A DNA stretch of 64,000 bases from Brevibacillus brevis NBRC 100599 (GTDB lineage: Bacteria; Bacillota; Bacilli; Brevibacillales; Brevibacillaceae), in NCBI RefSeq assembly GCF_000010165.1, contig NC_012491.1, positions 4,533,501-4,597,500 of the forward strand, given 5' to 3'. A program made the translations under genes and the position numbers. Below the pieces are notes generated by a model. It saw only the letters and a program-made list of their open reading frames with translations, did no database searches and was not told the DNA's origin. Below, in pieces: positions 9,695-19,981 of the stretch (position 1 is its first letter; each line of letters begins with the position of its first letter).

Positions 9695-10045
9695 TTATTT
9701 TTCTTCTTCCAATTCCCTCATCGATTCTTCTTGTTCTTCTTCTGGGTTCCAATAATCGAGCACTTTTCCTTGCAGAACCTTGCCTTGAATGAATTCTACC
9801 TGCTGCTCACTGAAATCCTCTGTCCACTCAATACCCAATTGTTCAGCTAGACGTACGACTGTCAACAGTTCTGACCAAGCCACGTAACGTTTGTACCAGA
9901 AGAACTGTGGCTGTTCGTTCATGTATGGGTAAAGATCATCGAAATCGGTGTGTTTACAGTCAAGTGCTCGCTCAAAATTCACCTTGGTTTGGCGTAACTG
10001 TTCTTTGAAAAATGTGGGTAGATCCCTTTGTGCGTAGCTAGACAT
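9695..10045 (-). CDS. Conserved hypothetical acidic protein, 116 aa
   Basis: Not recognised. A soluble, mostly helical protein rich in aromatic residues (QPQFFWYKRYVAWSELL) with a strongly acidic C-terminal tail (EEEQEES...ELEEEK). A GGGGGGA ribosome site precedes the ATG and a strong terminator follows, so it is very likely a real single-gene unit. No cysteine cluster, signal peptide or membrane segment is visible. Confidence 0.7.
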   Translation of the reverse strand: MSSYAQRDLPTFFKEQLRQTKVNFERALDCKHTDFDDLYPYMNEQPQFFWYKRYVAWSELLTVVRLAEQLGIEWTEDFSEQQVEFIQGKVLQGKVLDYWNPEEEQEESMRELEEEK

Positions 10046-10146
10046 GGACTGTCCCCCCTGTCTCCCGATTTAATGGTATTGTACCACGCGAAAGAAGCTG
10101 TGCAAATAGTCGAATCGGTTTTGAATCGTTCTTGCTGGGCTAATCT

Positions 10147-12663
10147 TTAGCCGTTTGAAGCATCTGGGGACTGGTTCTGCCCATCCTCTTGTGGAGGTGG
10201 TGGTAATTGAATTTCATTGGAAGAACCATTTGTCTGACCAGGCACTGGATTCATGATGTCCGGTGGAACCTCACCTGTTCCCGGATTTGGCGGTTGGCTA
10301 CTGCCTCCATTATTAGTATGCTCACCAGTTTCTCCGGTACCTTGGTCAGGTGGAATTTCCCCGTTGCCATTTCCCGTACCATCCGGATTTTGTCCCTGAT
10401 TGTTGCCTTCCTCGTTATGACCTGGATCTTGATTGATAATATTCTCCAGCTTCTTGGAATCGATTGGGACTGTTTTGGAAGGTGTGCCTTCCTCGCCTTG
10501 TGCATTTCGTGGAACGACTTGATACTGATACTGTTTCGGACTATCCAACACATCTACATAAGAGGTTTCCTTCATACCCGCAGAGATGAGTTTCCTTTCG
10601 CCGCTTTCACTAATGCGGTAAAGATCGTACGTATCGCCGTCAGAGCCACCAATCCAGCTAAGCACGACCATCAATTTATTCGTATTTGTGTCCAATGTCA
10701 TGTCTGCAGCCAATTGGATTTCCGGTTCAACTTCTTCTTGTTTATGCTGTACGGCGCCTTCTGGTCGAACGAAGTCCGATGACGGCACACCTTTTAAGGC
10801 GGTTCCCATCACTTTGGAGAACATTTGCGCCGTCATGCTACTTCCTTGGTGCATCAAATGCTGTTTGTCCTCCGGATCGAAGCCCATCCAAACGGCACCG
10901 ACATATTCCGGAGTATAGCCCACAAACCAAGCATCCTTGTTTGCTTTGCTGTCGCCTGCTATCGATTGGGTCGTACCGGTTTTACCCGCAACATGGCGGC
11001 CAGAGATACGCGCTGCCTTCCCTGTCCCTTCCTGAACCGCTTTCTCCAGCATGGTGTGAATCTCCCAAGCTGCTTCCGGCTTCAGTGCCTCTGATTGTTT
11101 TGGCTGGTATTCACGGACGACACCCTCATCCTTATTCTCGACCTTGCTAATCGAGTGCGCCTCGGAAACTACCCCTGCATTCACAAAAGGTGTATAGGCC
11201 TGAGCCATTTGCTTCGGGGATATACCTTGATTCAATCCCCCGAGAGCAATCGCCAGGTTTCGGTCATTCGGTGTCAGCTCTATGCCGACTTTCTTGAGGT
11301 ATGCCAAGCTTTCTGATACCCCAATTTCATTTAACAGCCAAACAGGCGGGATATTTGCAGAGTCGATCATCGCCCGGCTCATACTGACTGTTTCCGTGTA
11401 GCGGTTATTGTAGTTGCGCGGCTCATAGCCATTAAAGCTCTGCCTTTTGTTACTCAGTTGCGAATTCGCGTTCCATTTGTTGATATCTTTATTGACTGCT
11501 GGAGCGAACACGGCAATCGGTTTAAAGCTGGAGCCCGGCTGACGCTTCATGTCTGTCGCATAGTTAAAGCCTTTTGGCGCATAGTTGCGTCCGCCAATCA
11601 TCCCGGCAATTCCGCCTGTTTTCGCGTCGATGACAATCATCGATGATTCTACACCGCGCTTGGCGCCGTCTTTCGGGAAGTTTTTGGCATTGGCATATTC
11701 CTCTACCATGGCATCCTGCACTTTCGGATCAAAGGTGGTGTAAATGTCCCAGCCTCCGCGGTACAGTTCTTCTTCCGTTACACCAAACTCTGCTTCGGAC
11801 TCTTTTAACATATTGTCAAAAAACGCGCGATAGCCTTTTTTCAAGCTTCCACCGGCCACTTCATGCGGTTTGGTCGGCAACGCCTCTGCTTGAGCTGCAT
11901 CCTTTTGTTCATTAGTAATAATGCCTTGCTCAGACATTAGACGTATAACGGTGTCTCGACGTAGCTTGGCTTTTTCCGGATTGTTAAATGGTGAATAGGT
12001 GCTCGGTGCTTTTGGAATCGCCGCCAGCATCGCTGCTTCTGCAACGGTAACATTACTTACCGACTTGCCGAAGTAATACTGGGCAGCATCCTCTACCCCA
12101 AATTCCCCTTCGCCCAAATAAACGCGGTTCAAGTACATCTCTAAAATTTGATCCTTGGAGTACTTACGCTCCAAGCCAATCGCAATACTCATTTCTTTTG
12201 TTTTGCGCCAGAATGTTTGATCTAGGGTGAGAAAGACGTTTCTTGCCAACTGTTGGGTAATCGTACTTCCCCCTTCAGCCAGCGATCCTTTTTTGATGTC
12301 ATTGACTATGGCGCCACCGATCCGAACCATATCCACGCCCTTATGTTCATAAAAGCGCTTATCCTCTACAGCGAGGAACGCATCGATCAGGGTCTTTGGC
12401 ATTTCGTTAATCGGTTTGTATACACGGTTCTTCTGACGAATCAGACTAATTATCTCTTTTCCGTTTTTGTCGTAAATGACAGTTGGTTCTGCTTTTAAGT
12501 CCTGTAGCTTTTGTACGTTTTGCTCAATCATCCGGTCTCCCGCATACAATAGGGCGAAGTAGCCCCCAATCACACTAAGGACAAGGAAAATTGCAAACGA
12601 TACGGCAATCATCAGCAAGTTGTTCTTTTTCTTCTTGACTTTCTTCTTGGCCTTTGCTGCCAT
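10147..12663 (-). CDS. ponA: Class A penicillin-binding protein (PBP1A/1B type)
   Basis: Bifunctional peptidoglycan synthase. A lysine-rich cytoplasmic start is followed by one membrane anchor (residues 17-40). The GT51 glycosyltransferase domain has the catalytic glutamate in AVEDKRFYEHKGVD (Glu100) and the GGSTITQQLARN motif. The transpeptidase domain carries SSFK (Ser378-Lys381), SAN and KTGTT. A fibronectin-like segment and a low-complexity tail rich in Gly, Pro, Asn and Gln end the protein, as in other Bacilli PBP1 proteins. The ponA symbol is by family; several paralogues may exist in the genome. Confidence 0.92.
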   Translation of the reverse strand: MAAKAKKKVKKKKNNLLMIAVSFAIFLVLSVIGGYFALLYAGDRMIEQNVQKLQDLKAEPTVIYDKNGKEIISLIRQKNRVYKPINEMPKTLIDAFLAVEDKRFYEHKGVDMVRIGGAIVNDIKKGSLAEGGSTITQQLARNVFLTLDQTFWRKTKEMSIAIGLERKYSKDQILEMYLNRVYLGEGEFGVEDAAQYYFGKSVSNVTVAEAAMLAAIPKAPSTYSPFNNPEKAKLRRDTVIRLMSEQGIITNEQKDAAQAEALPTKPHEVAGGSLKKGYRAFFDNMLKESEAEFGVTEEELYRGGWDIYTTFDPKVQDAMVEEYANAKNFPKDGAKRGVESSMIVIDAKTGGIAGMIGGRNYAPKGFNYATDMKRQPGSSFKPIAVFAPAVNKDINKWNANSQLSNKRQSFNGYEPRNYNNRYTETVSMSRAMIDSANIPPVWLLNEIGVSESLAYLKKVGIELTPNDRNLAIALGGLNQGISPKQMAQAYTPFVNAGVVSEAHSISKVENKDEGVVREYQPKQSEALKPEAAWEIHTMLEKAVQEGTGKAARISGRHVAGKTGTTQSIAGDSKANKDAWFVGYTPEYVGAVWMGFDPEDKQHLMHQGSSMTAQMFSKVMGTALKGVPSSDFVRPEGAVQHKQEEVEPEIQLAADMTLDTNTNKLMVVLSWIGGSDGDTYDLYRISESGERKLISAGMKETSYVDVLDSPKQYQYQVVPRNAQGEEGTPSKTVPIDSKKLENIINQDPGHNEEGNNQGQNPDGTGNGNGEIPPDQGTGETGEHTNNGGSSQPPNPGTGEVPPDIMNPVPGQTNGSSNEIQLPPPPQEDGQNQSPDASNG

Positions 12664-12781
12664 TATTTACCTCCTGGTATTCTCTCTCTCCCCCACATCT
12701 TATATAGACGGTCCCATTTCAAAAAAGTTTCTGTTTTGGGTTGTAGTCTATCATTCCATACAAAATTCCGTTTGTCACTGG

Positions 12782-12817
12782 AAAAGCCTATCTCCTGAAA
12801 CAGAAGATAGGCTTTTT
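12782..12817 (-). terminator. Intrinsic terminator of transketolase gene
   Basis: The stem AAGCCTATCT / AGATAGGCTT with A-rich flank (T-run on the minus strand) lies a dozen bases after the tkt stop codon. Confidence 0.85.
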
Positions 12818-12829
12818 CCTAAAGGTTTA

Positions 12830-14836
12830 CTATTTCAGCAGTTTTTCTGCTTCAGCTACAACATTTTCTACCGTGAAGCCGTATTCCTTCATGATACGCT
12901 CACCTGGTGCAGATGCGCCAAACTGATCGATTGCGATGACCGTACCGTTATCACCAGCATAACGCTCCCAGCCCATTGGAGAGCCCATTTCTACCGCCAC
13001 ACGCGCTTTGACAGACGGTGGAATCACAGCGTCTCGATACTCTTTTGGCTGACGCTCGAACAGGTTCCAGCTCGGCATGGAAACAACTCGTGTTTCAATA
13101 CCTTTCGCAAGCAATTGCTCACGCGCCTGCATCACGAGGGATACCTCAGATCCAGTTGCGAGCAGGATGAGCTGCGGATTGCCGCTTGGAGCGTCTGCGA
13201 GAACATACGCACCTTTGCTCACGCCTTCTGCCGCTTTCTCAATGGTTTCAGGCAGAACTGGCAGGTTTTGACGAGTCAGTACCAGAACGACTGGCTCATC
13301 TGTACGGGATACAGCATATTTCCAAGCCTCGTTCGTCTCCACTGCATCAGACGGACGAAGAATGGTCAAGCCTGGCATTGCACGCAAGGAAGCGAGCTGT
13401 TCAATCGGCTCATGCGTCGGTCCGTCTTCACCAACCGCGATCGAGTCATGTGTAAATACGTAGACAACTGGCTGCTTCATTAGTGCAGAGAGGCGAATCG
13501 CCGGACGAACGTAGTCGGAGAACACGAAGAATGTACCCCCGTATACTTTAACGCCACCGTGGAGAGCCATACCGTTGAGGGCTGCACCCATCGCGAATTC
13601 GCGAACACCAAACCAAATGTTCCGGCCATCATAAGAACCTGGCAGGAAGTTGCCAGCTTCTTTAATCACCGTGTTGTTGGAATGTGCCAAGTCAGCAGAG
13701 CCGCCCAGGAAGAACGGAACGCTGTTTGCCAATGCATTGATCGCATTACCAGAAGCAACGCGTGTCGCCAGCTTTGCGCCAGCTTCATACGTCGGCATAT
13801 GGTTGTCCCAACCAGCAGGCAGATGACCTTCTTCTGCAGTCGTAAATTGCAGCGCCAGTTCCGGATACGCTTTTGCGTATGCAGCAAACAGGTCGCGCCA
13901 AGCAGCTTCTGCTTTTTCGCCAGCGTCAGCCAAGCCTGCAAAGAAATCCGTCACTTCTTGTGGTACGTGGAACTCACTTTCATGATGCCACTCGTAGTTT
14001 GCTTTTGTCAGCTTCACTTCGTCTTTTCCAAGAGGAGCGCCATGAGAAGAGCTGGAGCCGCCTTTGTTCGGGCTACCGTATCCAATGACAGTTTTTACTT
14101 CGATCAAGGTAGGACGGTCCAAATCTTTTTTCGCTTCTGCGATAGCCGCGTCAATAGCAGCCAGATCATTGCCGTCTTCTACGCGAATGTATTGCCAACC
14201 ATACGCTTGGTAGCGACCCGCAACGTTTTCAGAGAAGGAACGGGAAAGCTCGCCATCCAGAGAGATATCGTTCGAATCGTAGAGCACGATCATTTTGCCC
14301 AGTTTCAGGTGAGCAGCCAGGGAAGAAGCCTCGCTGGATACACCCTCCATCAGGTCACCGTCGCCGCAAATTACGTATGTGTAATGGTCAACGATGTCAA
14401 AATTGTCGCGGTTGTAAACAGCTGCCATGTGCTTTTCAGCCATCGCCATACCGACAGCCATCGCGATCCCTTGTCCCAAAGGACCCGTTGTCGCGTCAAC
14501 ACCCGCTGTATGTCCAAACTCAGGGTGACCAGGCGTTTTGCTGCCCCATTGACGGAAATTATGTAGGTCTTCCAGTGAAACATCGTATTTCATCAGATGC
14601 AACATCGAGTATAATAGCATAGAGCCATGTCCTGCTGAGAGGACAAAACGGTCGCGGTCAATCCATTTTGGATTGCTCGGATTTACTTTCATAAAGCGGC
14701 TCCACAGTACATGTGCCATAGGCGCTGCACCCATCGGCATTCCCGGGTGACCGGAATTCGCCTTCTCGATGGCATCAATCGCCAGCGTGCGGATGGTATT
14801 AATGGATAGCTGATCAACAGACGTATGCTGAGTCAT
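12830..14836 (-). CDS. tkt: Transketolase
   Basis: Thiamine-diphosphate enzyme of the non-oxidative pentose phosphate pathway. It moves two-carbon units between xylulose 5-phosphate and ribose 5-phosphate or erythrose 4-phosphate. Seen here are the substrate-binding start region ([13 protein letters not shown]), the cofactor motif [13 protein letters not shown] ending near NDISLDG, the pyrimidine-domain segments ([16 protein letters not shown]), and the C-terminal domain. Length 668 aa is standard. GGGAGG precedes the ATG. It is monocistronic, with an extended minus-10 promoter element upstream. Confidence 0.97.
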   Translation of the reverse strand: MTQHTSVDQLSINTIRTLAIDAIEKANSGHPGMPMGAAPMAHVLWSRFMKVNPSNPKWIDRDRFVLSAGHGSMLLYSMLHLMKYDVSLEDLHNFRQWGSKTPGHPEFGHTAGVDATTGPLGQGIAMAVGMAMAEKHMAAVYNRDNFDIVDHYTYVICGDGDLMEGVSSEASSLAAHLKLGKMIVLYDSNDISLDGELSRSFSENVAGRYQAYGWQYIRVEDGNDLAAIDAAIAEAKKDLDRPTLIEVKTVIGYGSPNKGGSSSSHGAPLGKDEVKLTKANYEWHHESEFHVPQEVTDFFAGLADAGEKAEAAWRDLFAAYAKAYPELALQFTTAEEGHLPAGWDNHMPTYEAGAKLATRVASGNAINALANSVPFFLGGSADLAHSNNTVIKEAGNFLPGSYDGRNIWFGVREFAMGAALNGMALHGGVKVYGGTFFVFSDYVRPAIRLSALMKQPVVYVFTHDSIAVGEDGPTHEPIEQLASLRAMPGLTILRPSDAVETNEAWKYAVSRTDEPVVLVLTRQNLPVLPETIEKAAEGVSKGAYVLADAPSGNPQLILLATGSEVSLVMQAREQLLAKGIETRVVSMPSWNLFERQPKEYRDAVIPPSVKARVAVEMGSPMGWERYAGDNGTVIAIDQFGASAPGERIMKEYGFTVENVVAEAEKLLK

Positions 14837-14902
14837 CTCGCAAAATCCTCCCTGCGTTTTCTAGAAATTACTACCGAGAATCAGGTAAAAACACACTGTG
14901 CC

Positions 14903-14911
14903 ATTATAGCA
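14903..14911 (-). promoter_or_regulatory. Extended minus-10 promoter element of tkt
   Basis: TGCTATAAT (TGn plus a perfect TATAAT) reads toward tkt about 65 bases before its start codon. No good minus-35 hexamer is seen, which is usual for extended minus-10 promoters. Confidence 0.6.
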
Positions 14912-14965
14912 TAGTTCCCATTCATAATCATGTTCGCTTTGCATGAATTAAGGAGGTCTTTTTCA

Positions 14966-15121
14966 ATGAATTCGCTGTATCTTACTATCGGGATCGTTTT
15001 AGGGGTTGCTGGAATTGGAATGCTGCTCTTCGCGATGACCAGCTCTCCTATTTTGAAAAAAAACAGACTCGAGCGCCGGAAACAGGCTGCCGAGAATCAT
15101 CGTCCGGAAGAGTATCATTAA
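14966..15121 (+). CDS. Small single-pass membrane protein, 51 aa
   Basis: A short protein with one hydrophobic segment (residues 3-25) and a basic, hydrophilic C-terminal tail of about 25 residues. AAGGAGGT lies eight bases upstream of the chosen ATG, which makes this start much better than an earlier in-frame ATG at 14930. It is followed after 16 bases by the Nudix gene and is probably cotranscribed with it. Function unknown. Confidence 0.65.
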   Translation: MNSLYLTIGIVLGVAGIGMLLFAMTSSPILKKNRLERRKQAAENHRPEEYH

Positions 15122-15137
15122 ATAGAGGAGAATTCCC

Positions 15138-15593
15138 ATGCTGAAAGAGCGCTTCGCGATGCAGGTAGCCGTTCACCTTTTCCTGGTAAAAGATTCGCAA
15201 GTCTTGTTATTACGCCGCTACAATACCGGCTACGAAGACGGCAATTACAGTGTTCCCGCCGGACATCTCGATGGGAATGAAGAAGTGAAGACAGCCGCGA
15301 TCCGCGAGGCCAAAGAAGAATGCGGAATTGACATCGATCCAGCGAGCCTGGAGATGGTAGGCGTCATGCATCGGCTCTCTACAGATGAACGCATTGACTT
15401 TTTTGTTGCGACCACCGAATGGCGCGGAGAAATTATCAATGCCGAGCCGAATAAATGCGATGAGCTCGTATGGGTGGACATGGATAAATTACCCCCGAAC
15501 GTCATTCCTTATGTGAGACAAGCTCTCTTGAACTTTAGACGTAAAGAGTGGTTTGACAGCTTTGGCTGGGAGCGTGCCATTCGAGTGGAATAA
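15138..15593 (+). CDS. Nudix hydrolase
   Basis: Hydrolase of nucleoside diphosphates linked to another moiety. The complete Nudix box is present: Gly then five residues, Glu, seven residues, then REAKEECGI. The sequence before it (YSVPAGHLDGNEE) is typical of MutT-like enzymes. Length 151 aa is normal. The true substrate cannot be predicted. AGAGGAG lies upstream and a strong terminator follows. Confidence 0.9.
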   Translation: MLKERFAMQVAVHLFLVKDSQVLLLRRYNTGYEDGNYSVPAGHLDGNEEVKTAAIREAKEECGIDIDPASLEMVGVMHRLSTDERIDFFVATTEWRGEIINAEPNKCDELVWVDMDKLPPNVIPYVRQALLNFRRKEWFDSFGWERAIRVE

Positions 15594-15598
15594 ATCAT

Positions 15599-15659
15599 AA
15601 AAAGCAACCCATCCGCCAGGCGCCTTGTGCCCGCTTTGGCAGTTGGTTGCTTTTTTTAC
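15599..15659. terminator. Bidirectional terminator between Nudix gene and kinase operon
   Basis: The arms AAAAAGCAACC and GGTTGCTTTTT form a stem around a long loop. A T-run follows on the plus strand and an A-run (T on the minus strand) precedes. It serves the Nudix gene and the convergent kinase gene that stops at 15661. Confidence 0.75.
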
Positions 15660-15660
15660 G

Positions 15661-17181
15661 TTACCCTTCGCTTACTTGTAACAGAAGGTGAACCGCCTTG
15701 TTCCAGCGAGCACGCAGTTTTTTCCTCACCGATTCATCAAGTGTCGGCTCATAGCGACGCCCTACCTTCATTCGCGCTTCCAAGTCTTTCACCGACCACC
15801 AGCCGCACTCTTCCCCAAGCAGAAACGCAATGCCCATCGCTGTTGTTTCATGGCTCTGGGGCACCTCAACCGGAACACCTAGCAGATCTGCCTGAAACTG
15901 CATCAAATACGGATTTTGCGTCAAGCCCCCATCTACGCGCAAGACCGAAATCTTTTGTCCGACCGCCTGTTCCATTGTGACAAACACATCCGCTACACGG
16001 TGAGCGATCCCTTCCAGAATCGCTTTTGCCATTAACGGTCGGTCCGTATGCTGAGAGAGTCCGAGAAACACCCCTCTGGCCTCCGAGTTCCAGTACGGCG
16101 TGCCGATCCCATTCAATGCCGGGATAAATAAAAGATTGGTTGGGGCTTCCCCCTTGTGTAGTTGTTCATACCACTGCTCCGACCACCGTTGTAGCTCTTC
16201 TATATCCTTATACAGTCCAAGCTGCTCCTTTCCCCATTCGACAGCAGACCCCGCCGCATAAATCGCTCCATCAAGCGCATAAGTCTGTTGTGCCCCGCGT
16301 TTCCAGACAAGCGTCGTCAAGAGTCCGCTCTCATTCGTAGCAGGCGGCTCGTTTCCGACGTTCATGTAAGCGAAGCAACCCGTGCCATACGTGCATTTGG
16401 ACATCCCCGGCTCTATGCAGAGATGACCGTAAAGGGCGGCTGGTTGATCCACCTGGTTGACGAGAATCGGTGCTTGAATGCCGCAAAATTGATCCGGATT
16501 CGTACGACTAAAAGAACCAACGGTTGAACGAATCTGCGGCAGCCAGTCCTCCTCTATTTCCAAATACCGCAATATTTCCTCATCCCAATTCCCCTGCCGA
16601 TGGGCAAACAACAGCGTTCGGGCAGCAGTCGAAGCATCGGTTACATACGAGGCGCCTCCTGTCATCTGCCAGATCAGCCAAGAATCAAGCGTGCTGCAAA
16701 AGGCCTGCCGCTGTCGAATCTTTTCTCGCACCAGAGGCACTTCCTCCATCATCCATCTGATTTTGGTCGCAGAAAAATACGGGTCAATCAAAAGTCCGGT
16801 TTTCTCGGCTACCTTCTTTGCCCACTCACCATCCGCCTTCCAACGCTCGGCGATTTGATCGGAGCGGCGGCAAGACCAGACGACAGCCGGATAAAGCGGC
16901 TCCCCGCTGACCGAATCCCAAAAGAGGACCGTTTCCCCCTGATTAGCCAGACCTACCGCTTCCACCTGCTCAGGCTCGATACGTCCCTTGAGCATCACGT
17001 CGGCCACTCCCATCAAGACCTTTTCCCAGATCTCCTCTGGATTATGCTCCACCCATCCGGACTGTGGATAAGATTGCGTATGCTTCTGATAGCTTTCAGC
17101 AACAACTCGTCCATGGCGGTTGACCAACAGCACCTTGGTCCCAGTTGTTCCCTGGTCGATCGACAGCAAATACTTCTCCAT
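15661..17181 (-). CDS. FGGY-family sugar/polyol kinase, glycerol-kinase-like
   Basis: ATP-dependent kinase of 506 aa, last gene of a six-gene operon. The FGGY fold is clear (DQGTTGTKVL at the start, GTGCFAYMNVG, GIAHRVADV, DGGLTQNPYLMQ). Compared with E. coli GlpK, the substrate residues corresponding to Glu84, Trp103, Tyr135, Asp245 and Gln246 are kept. Arg83, which contacts glycerol, is Gly82 here (NQGET instead of NQRET). The substrate is therefore probably not plain glycerol but a related polyol or a derivative. AAAGGAG precedes the ATG. Family assignment is sure; substrate is not. Confidence 0.85.
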   Translation of the reverse strand: MEKYLLSIDQGTTGTKVLLVNRHGRVVAESYQKHTQSYPQSGWVEHNPEEIWEKVLMGVADVMLKGRIEPEQVEAVGLANQGETVLFWDSVSGEPLYPAVVWSCRRSDQIAERWKADGEWAKKVAEKTGLLIDPYFSATKIRWMMEEVPLVREKIRQRQAFCSTLDSWLIWQMTGGASYVTDASTAARTLLFAHRQGNWDEEILRYLEIEEDWLPQIRSTVGSFSRTNPDQFCGIQAPILVNQVDQPAALYGHLCIEPGMSKCTYGTGCFAYMNVGNEPPATNESGLLTTLVWKRGAQQTYALDGAIYAAGSAVEWGKEQLGLYKDIEELQRWSEQWYEQLHKGEAPTNLLFIPALNGIGTPYWNSEARGVFLGLSQHTDRPLMAKAILEGIAHRVADVFVTMEQAVGQKISVLRVDGGLTQNPYLMQFQADLLGVPVEVPQSHETTAMGIAFLLGEECGWWSVKDLEARMKVGRRYEPTLDESVRKKLRARWNKAVHLLLQVSEG

Positions 17182-17205
17182 ACAGCAGACTCCTTTTTTA
17201 TTATT

Positions 17206-18675
17206 CTAGGCGGAATGATCTTCTTTCTCTTCACCAAATCCGAATGTTCTGTCTCTTATACCGATACGGCCCTCCCTAATCCCTTTGCGGAACAGCAGAT
17301 GATACAAAATCACACCAACTGCCAGCAAGGTAGCTGCTACGATCGCTACGCTATGGAAGTTTTCCGGAATAGTCAAAATGCCAATTTCAAAGATCAGCCA
17401 TGCAATCGCTAGGAACGTGAGCGGTGTGCGCCATTTTCCTAGATCAAAGTGCTTCGATTTGGGCAGTTCCTTGCGTTTCCATGCATAAGCCGCAATCGTT
17501 GTCAGATAGAGAAGGGCAGGCAGAACTGAGGTTGCCCCTACCAGAAGGGTCAAGGAATCTGCGAATAGCACCGCGAGCATGCCTAGCACGAAAACGAGTA
17601 AAACTGCGTTTGTTGGTACGGAAGTCTGAGGTGATACCTTCTTGAAGATGGAGGAAGCGAAGAATACATTGTCGCGTGACAACGCATAGATGAGGCGGGA
17701 AGCGGAAGCCATGATGATCAAGCCGCACGCGAAGATGGAAATGAGGCAAAGCACCAGAAAAAAGCTGGATACAGCAGAGCCAAGACTTGCTTGCAATATG
17801 TACGGAATCGGATTCGCTACACCAAGCACAGTCGGCAAATCAGTAATGGCAACAGAAATGACGATCAACAGTAAGAAACCGATCACACCACTTAGTAATA
17901 CGGATAAAATCATCGCACGAGGAACCGTTTTCTTCGCATTGATCGTCTCCTCGGAGAGATTCGCAGCAGCCTCGAAACCTACTAATGTAAAGGAACCCAT
18001 CAGGGCAGCCATGATAAAAGCGCCTAGGTACGAACCATCTGATTGAGTGGCAGTGGTACCGATCTCGGTCAGCATGTTCCAATTTGCCCCTTTGTACATC
18101 ACAACTGCCCCCAGCACTACAACGATCCCAACCATACCGATCACTTCGGTGTACACGGCGATATCGTTAATGCGAGTTGCTAGCTTCACTCCATAAATGT
18201 TTAATAAAGCTTGCACGACTAGGGTACCAATCACGATCCAGACTAGCGTCTTGGAGCCTGTATCCCAACCAAACATCTCGGCAATGATGGGCGCCAGCGC
18301 ATAGTCGACGGTTGGAACCACGATAACGAGAAAACAAAAGGCAATCCAGCCAGCAAACCAACCCAGCCCCGGGTTGGCAAGACGTGTCACCCATTGATAG
18401 GAATAACCGCTCAATGGAATTCTTCCAGCCAGCTCTGCAAAAATAATCGCCACTAACAAATGCCCTATGGTTACAATCGGCCAGGTCCAAATACCAGCCG
18501 GCCCAGCTGTACTCAGCACAAATCCATAATTGCTAAAAATACCTGTTGTAATGGAAATGAAAGAAAACGCGACGGCAAACGAACTGAACAATTTTAATGT
18601 CCGTCTCAATTCTTGCTTATAATGATACGTTTGCATATCTTGCGAATCATTTACTTGTACCGATTGCTTCACCAT
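17206..18675 (-). CDS. APC superfamily permease
   Basis: Twelve-helix transporter of 489 aa, related to amino acid, GABA, choline or amine permeases. The first helices (FSFISITTGIFSNYGF, then SGYSYQWVTRLANPGLGWFAGW) are typical of the amino acid/choline transporter group of APC carriers. Its place in the operon, 24 bases from both neighbours, suggests that it imports the substrate of the pathway. That points to an amine-bearing or amino-acid-like compound, since polyols are not usual APC substrates. This is inference. Confidence 0.85.
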   Translation of the reverse strand: MVKQSVQVNDSQDMQTYHYKQELRRTLKLFSSFAVAFSFISITTGIFSNYGFVLSTAGPAGIWTWPIVTIGHLLVAIIFAELAGRIPLSGYSYQWVTRLANPGLGWFAGWIAFCFLVIVVPTVDYALAPIIAEMFGWDTGSKTLVWIVIGTLVVQALLNIYGVKLATRINDIAVYTEVIGMVGIVVVLGAVVMYKGANWNMLTEIGTTATQSDGSYLGAFIMAALMGSFTLVGFEAAANLSEETINAKKTVPRAMILSVLLSGVIGFLLLIVISVAITDLPTVLGVANPIPYILQASLGSAVSSFFLVLCLISIFACGLIIMASASRLIYALSRDNVFFASSIFKKVSPQTSVPTNAVLLVFVLGMLAVLFADSLTLLVGATSVLPALLYLTTIAAYAWKRKELPKSKHFDLGKWRTPLTFLAIAWLIFEIGILTIPENFHSVAIVAATLLAVGVILYHLLFRKGIREGRIGIRDRTFGFGEEKEDHSA

Positions 18676-18699
18676 GGACTGCCTCCCTCACCATTTGCT

Positions 18700-19470
18700 T
18701 TACACGGATGTCTTAGCAACGATGACTTGCAATCCTTCCTGAGCCAGTCGCCCAGCAAGAGATTGGGGTAGTTCCTCATCTGTAATGACTACGTCGATAT
18801 CGGATAGCTCTGCCACTCTCATAAAAGCGGTTACATTTATTTTGGAATGATCAATCAGGGCATATGTTTCTTTGGCGTTTGTAAGCATCAGCTGCCTGAT
18901 GTCTGACTCGCCTACATGGTAATCCGTAAAACCAGTTTCGGCGGCCAATCCACCCACACCAATAAATGCTTTGTCCACAAACAACCCCTCGAGGCTTTTC
19001 CTGGCAATCGGACCGGACATGGCCAGATCCCCTGCCCGCAATTCACCTCCACTCATGATCACCTTTGCATCCGGGTGATGAGATAGTTCCAATGCCACCA
19101 GTAGCGCATTGGTTATCACCGTAATTCCTTTTTTATGGTAAAGGTGTTTGGCGAACAATTGTGTCGTCGTGCCTAAATCAATATAGATCGCGTCACCGTC
19201 CTCCACCAAAGAGGCGGCGGCCACTGCAATCGCCTCTTTCTCCGCCAAGTTTAAACCACTCCGCTTGGCATAAGGAGGCTCTACGTTGGTTTTATTCAGA
19301 ATAGCGCCACCATGCACCTTTTTCAGTAGCCCCTGCTGCTCCATTTCATACAAATCACGCCTGATTGTTTCGCGGGTCACCATTAGTCGGCTGCATAGCT
19401 CTGCAATACGAACGGATTGATTTTCTTGTAGCATTTGCAGGATCAGCTGCTGCCTTTCTTCTTGTAGCAT
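18700..19470 (-). CDS. DeoR/GlpR-family transcriptional regulator
   Basis: 256 aa repressor with an N-terminal winged helix-turn-helix (RIAELCSRLMVTRETIRRDL) and a C-terminal sugar-phosphate-sensing domain (DAIYIDLGTTTQLFAKHL). Family members respond to phosphorylated sugars or polyols, here possibly the product of the kinase encoded two genes downstream. It is inside the operon it probably controls. Repeated TTTTGTTTGC motifs just downstream of the operon promoter (22254-22284) are candidate operators. Confidence 0.88.
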   Translation of the reverse strand: MLQEERQQLILQMLQENQSVRIAELCSRLMVTRETIRRDLYEMEQQGLLKKVHGGAILNKTNVEPPYAKRSGLNLAEKEAIAVAAASLVEDGDAIYIDLGTTTQLFAKHLYHKKGITVITNALLVALELSHHPDAKVIMSGGELRAGDLAMSGPIARKSLEGLFVDKAFIGVGGLAAETGFTDYHVGESDIRQLMLTNAKETYALIDHSKINVTAFMRVAELSDIDVVITDEELPQSLAGRLAQEGLQVIVAKTSV

Positions 19471-19489
19471 GGATGATCACCAGCTTCTC

Positions 19490-19954
19490 TTAATTGTAAA
19501 TCTCCTGACTAGACTGAAACAAGGTTTGGACGTTCGTCGCAAATTCCTCTGCCTTTTTCTTCACAGTCCCCTTCATTAGTATATCTCCTAATGATGCCAA
19601 TCGTCCTGTCATTTGCAAATCCATCTCGTATTGAACTCGTGTGGTTCCCGGCTGTTCCTCTTTTAACTGAAGGTGCAATTGATTGCGGAATAATCCGGCC
19701 AACGCTACTGGTTGTCCGGTCATCTCTACTTGTAGCGCTTCTCCTTCTACTGCTTCTCTTAATTCTCCGGTGACACGGAATGGAATCGTCATAAACTGTA
19801 TTTTCACTTCCATGTTCGCTTCATAACGGGTTAGGCTGCTCATTTTTACTTCTTTGCAGCCCGGTACGCATCCTGACAGCTTTTCTACATCCATAAAGAC
19901 CGACCATACATCCGCTTTGCTTGCCTGAATCGTAAACGAGTCGGATAGCTTCAT
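19490..19954 (-). CDS. SRPBCC superfamily protein, CoxG-like
   Basis: 154 aa protein with the START/SRPBCC ligand-binding fold of the CoxG (carbon monoxide dehydrogenase subunit G) group. It begins FTIQASKADVWSVFMDVEKLSGCVPGCKEV and carries the conserved AGLFRNQL strand region. CoxG-like proteins are usually linked to molybdenum hydroxylases, but none is present here. AAGGGAG precedes the ATG. Its role among two flavoproteins and a kinase is unexplained; binding of a hydrophobic intermediate or membrane recruitment are possibilities. Confidence 0.75.
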   Translation of the reverse strand: MKLSDSFTIQASKADVWSVFMDVEKLSGCVPGCKEVKMSSLTRYEANMEVKIQFMTIPFRVTGELREAVEGEALQVEMTGQPVALAGLFRNQLHLQLKEEQPGTTRVQYEMDLQMTGRLASLGDILMKGTVKKKAEEFATNVQTLFQSSQEIYN

Positions 19955-19981
19955 CGTAAACTCTCCCTTCTGATGATCGCT

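Noticed and set aside
13559..14566. Long plus-strand open frame of 335 codons opposite transketolase
   Set aside because: Antisense shadow of tkt; no start signal and no protein-like domain.
15661..17181. Naming the kinase glpK outright
   Set aside because: The glycerol-contacting Arg is replaced by Gly82 and the operon has an APC permease instead of a glycerol facilitator, so the substrate is not established.
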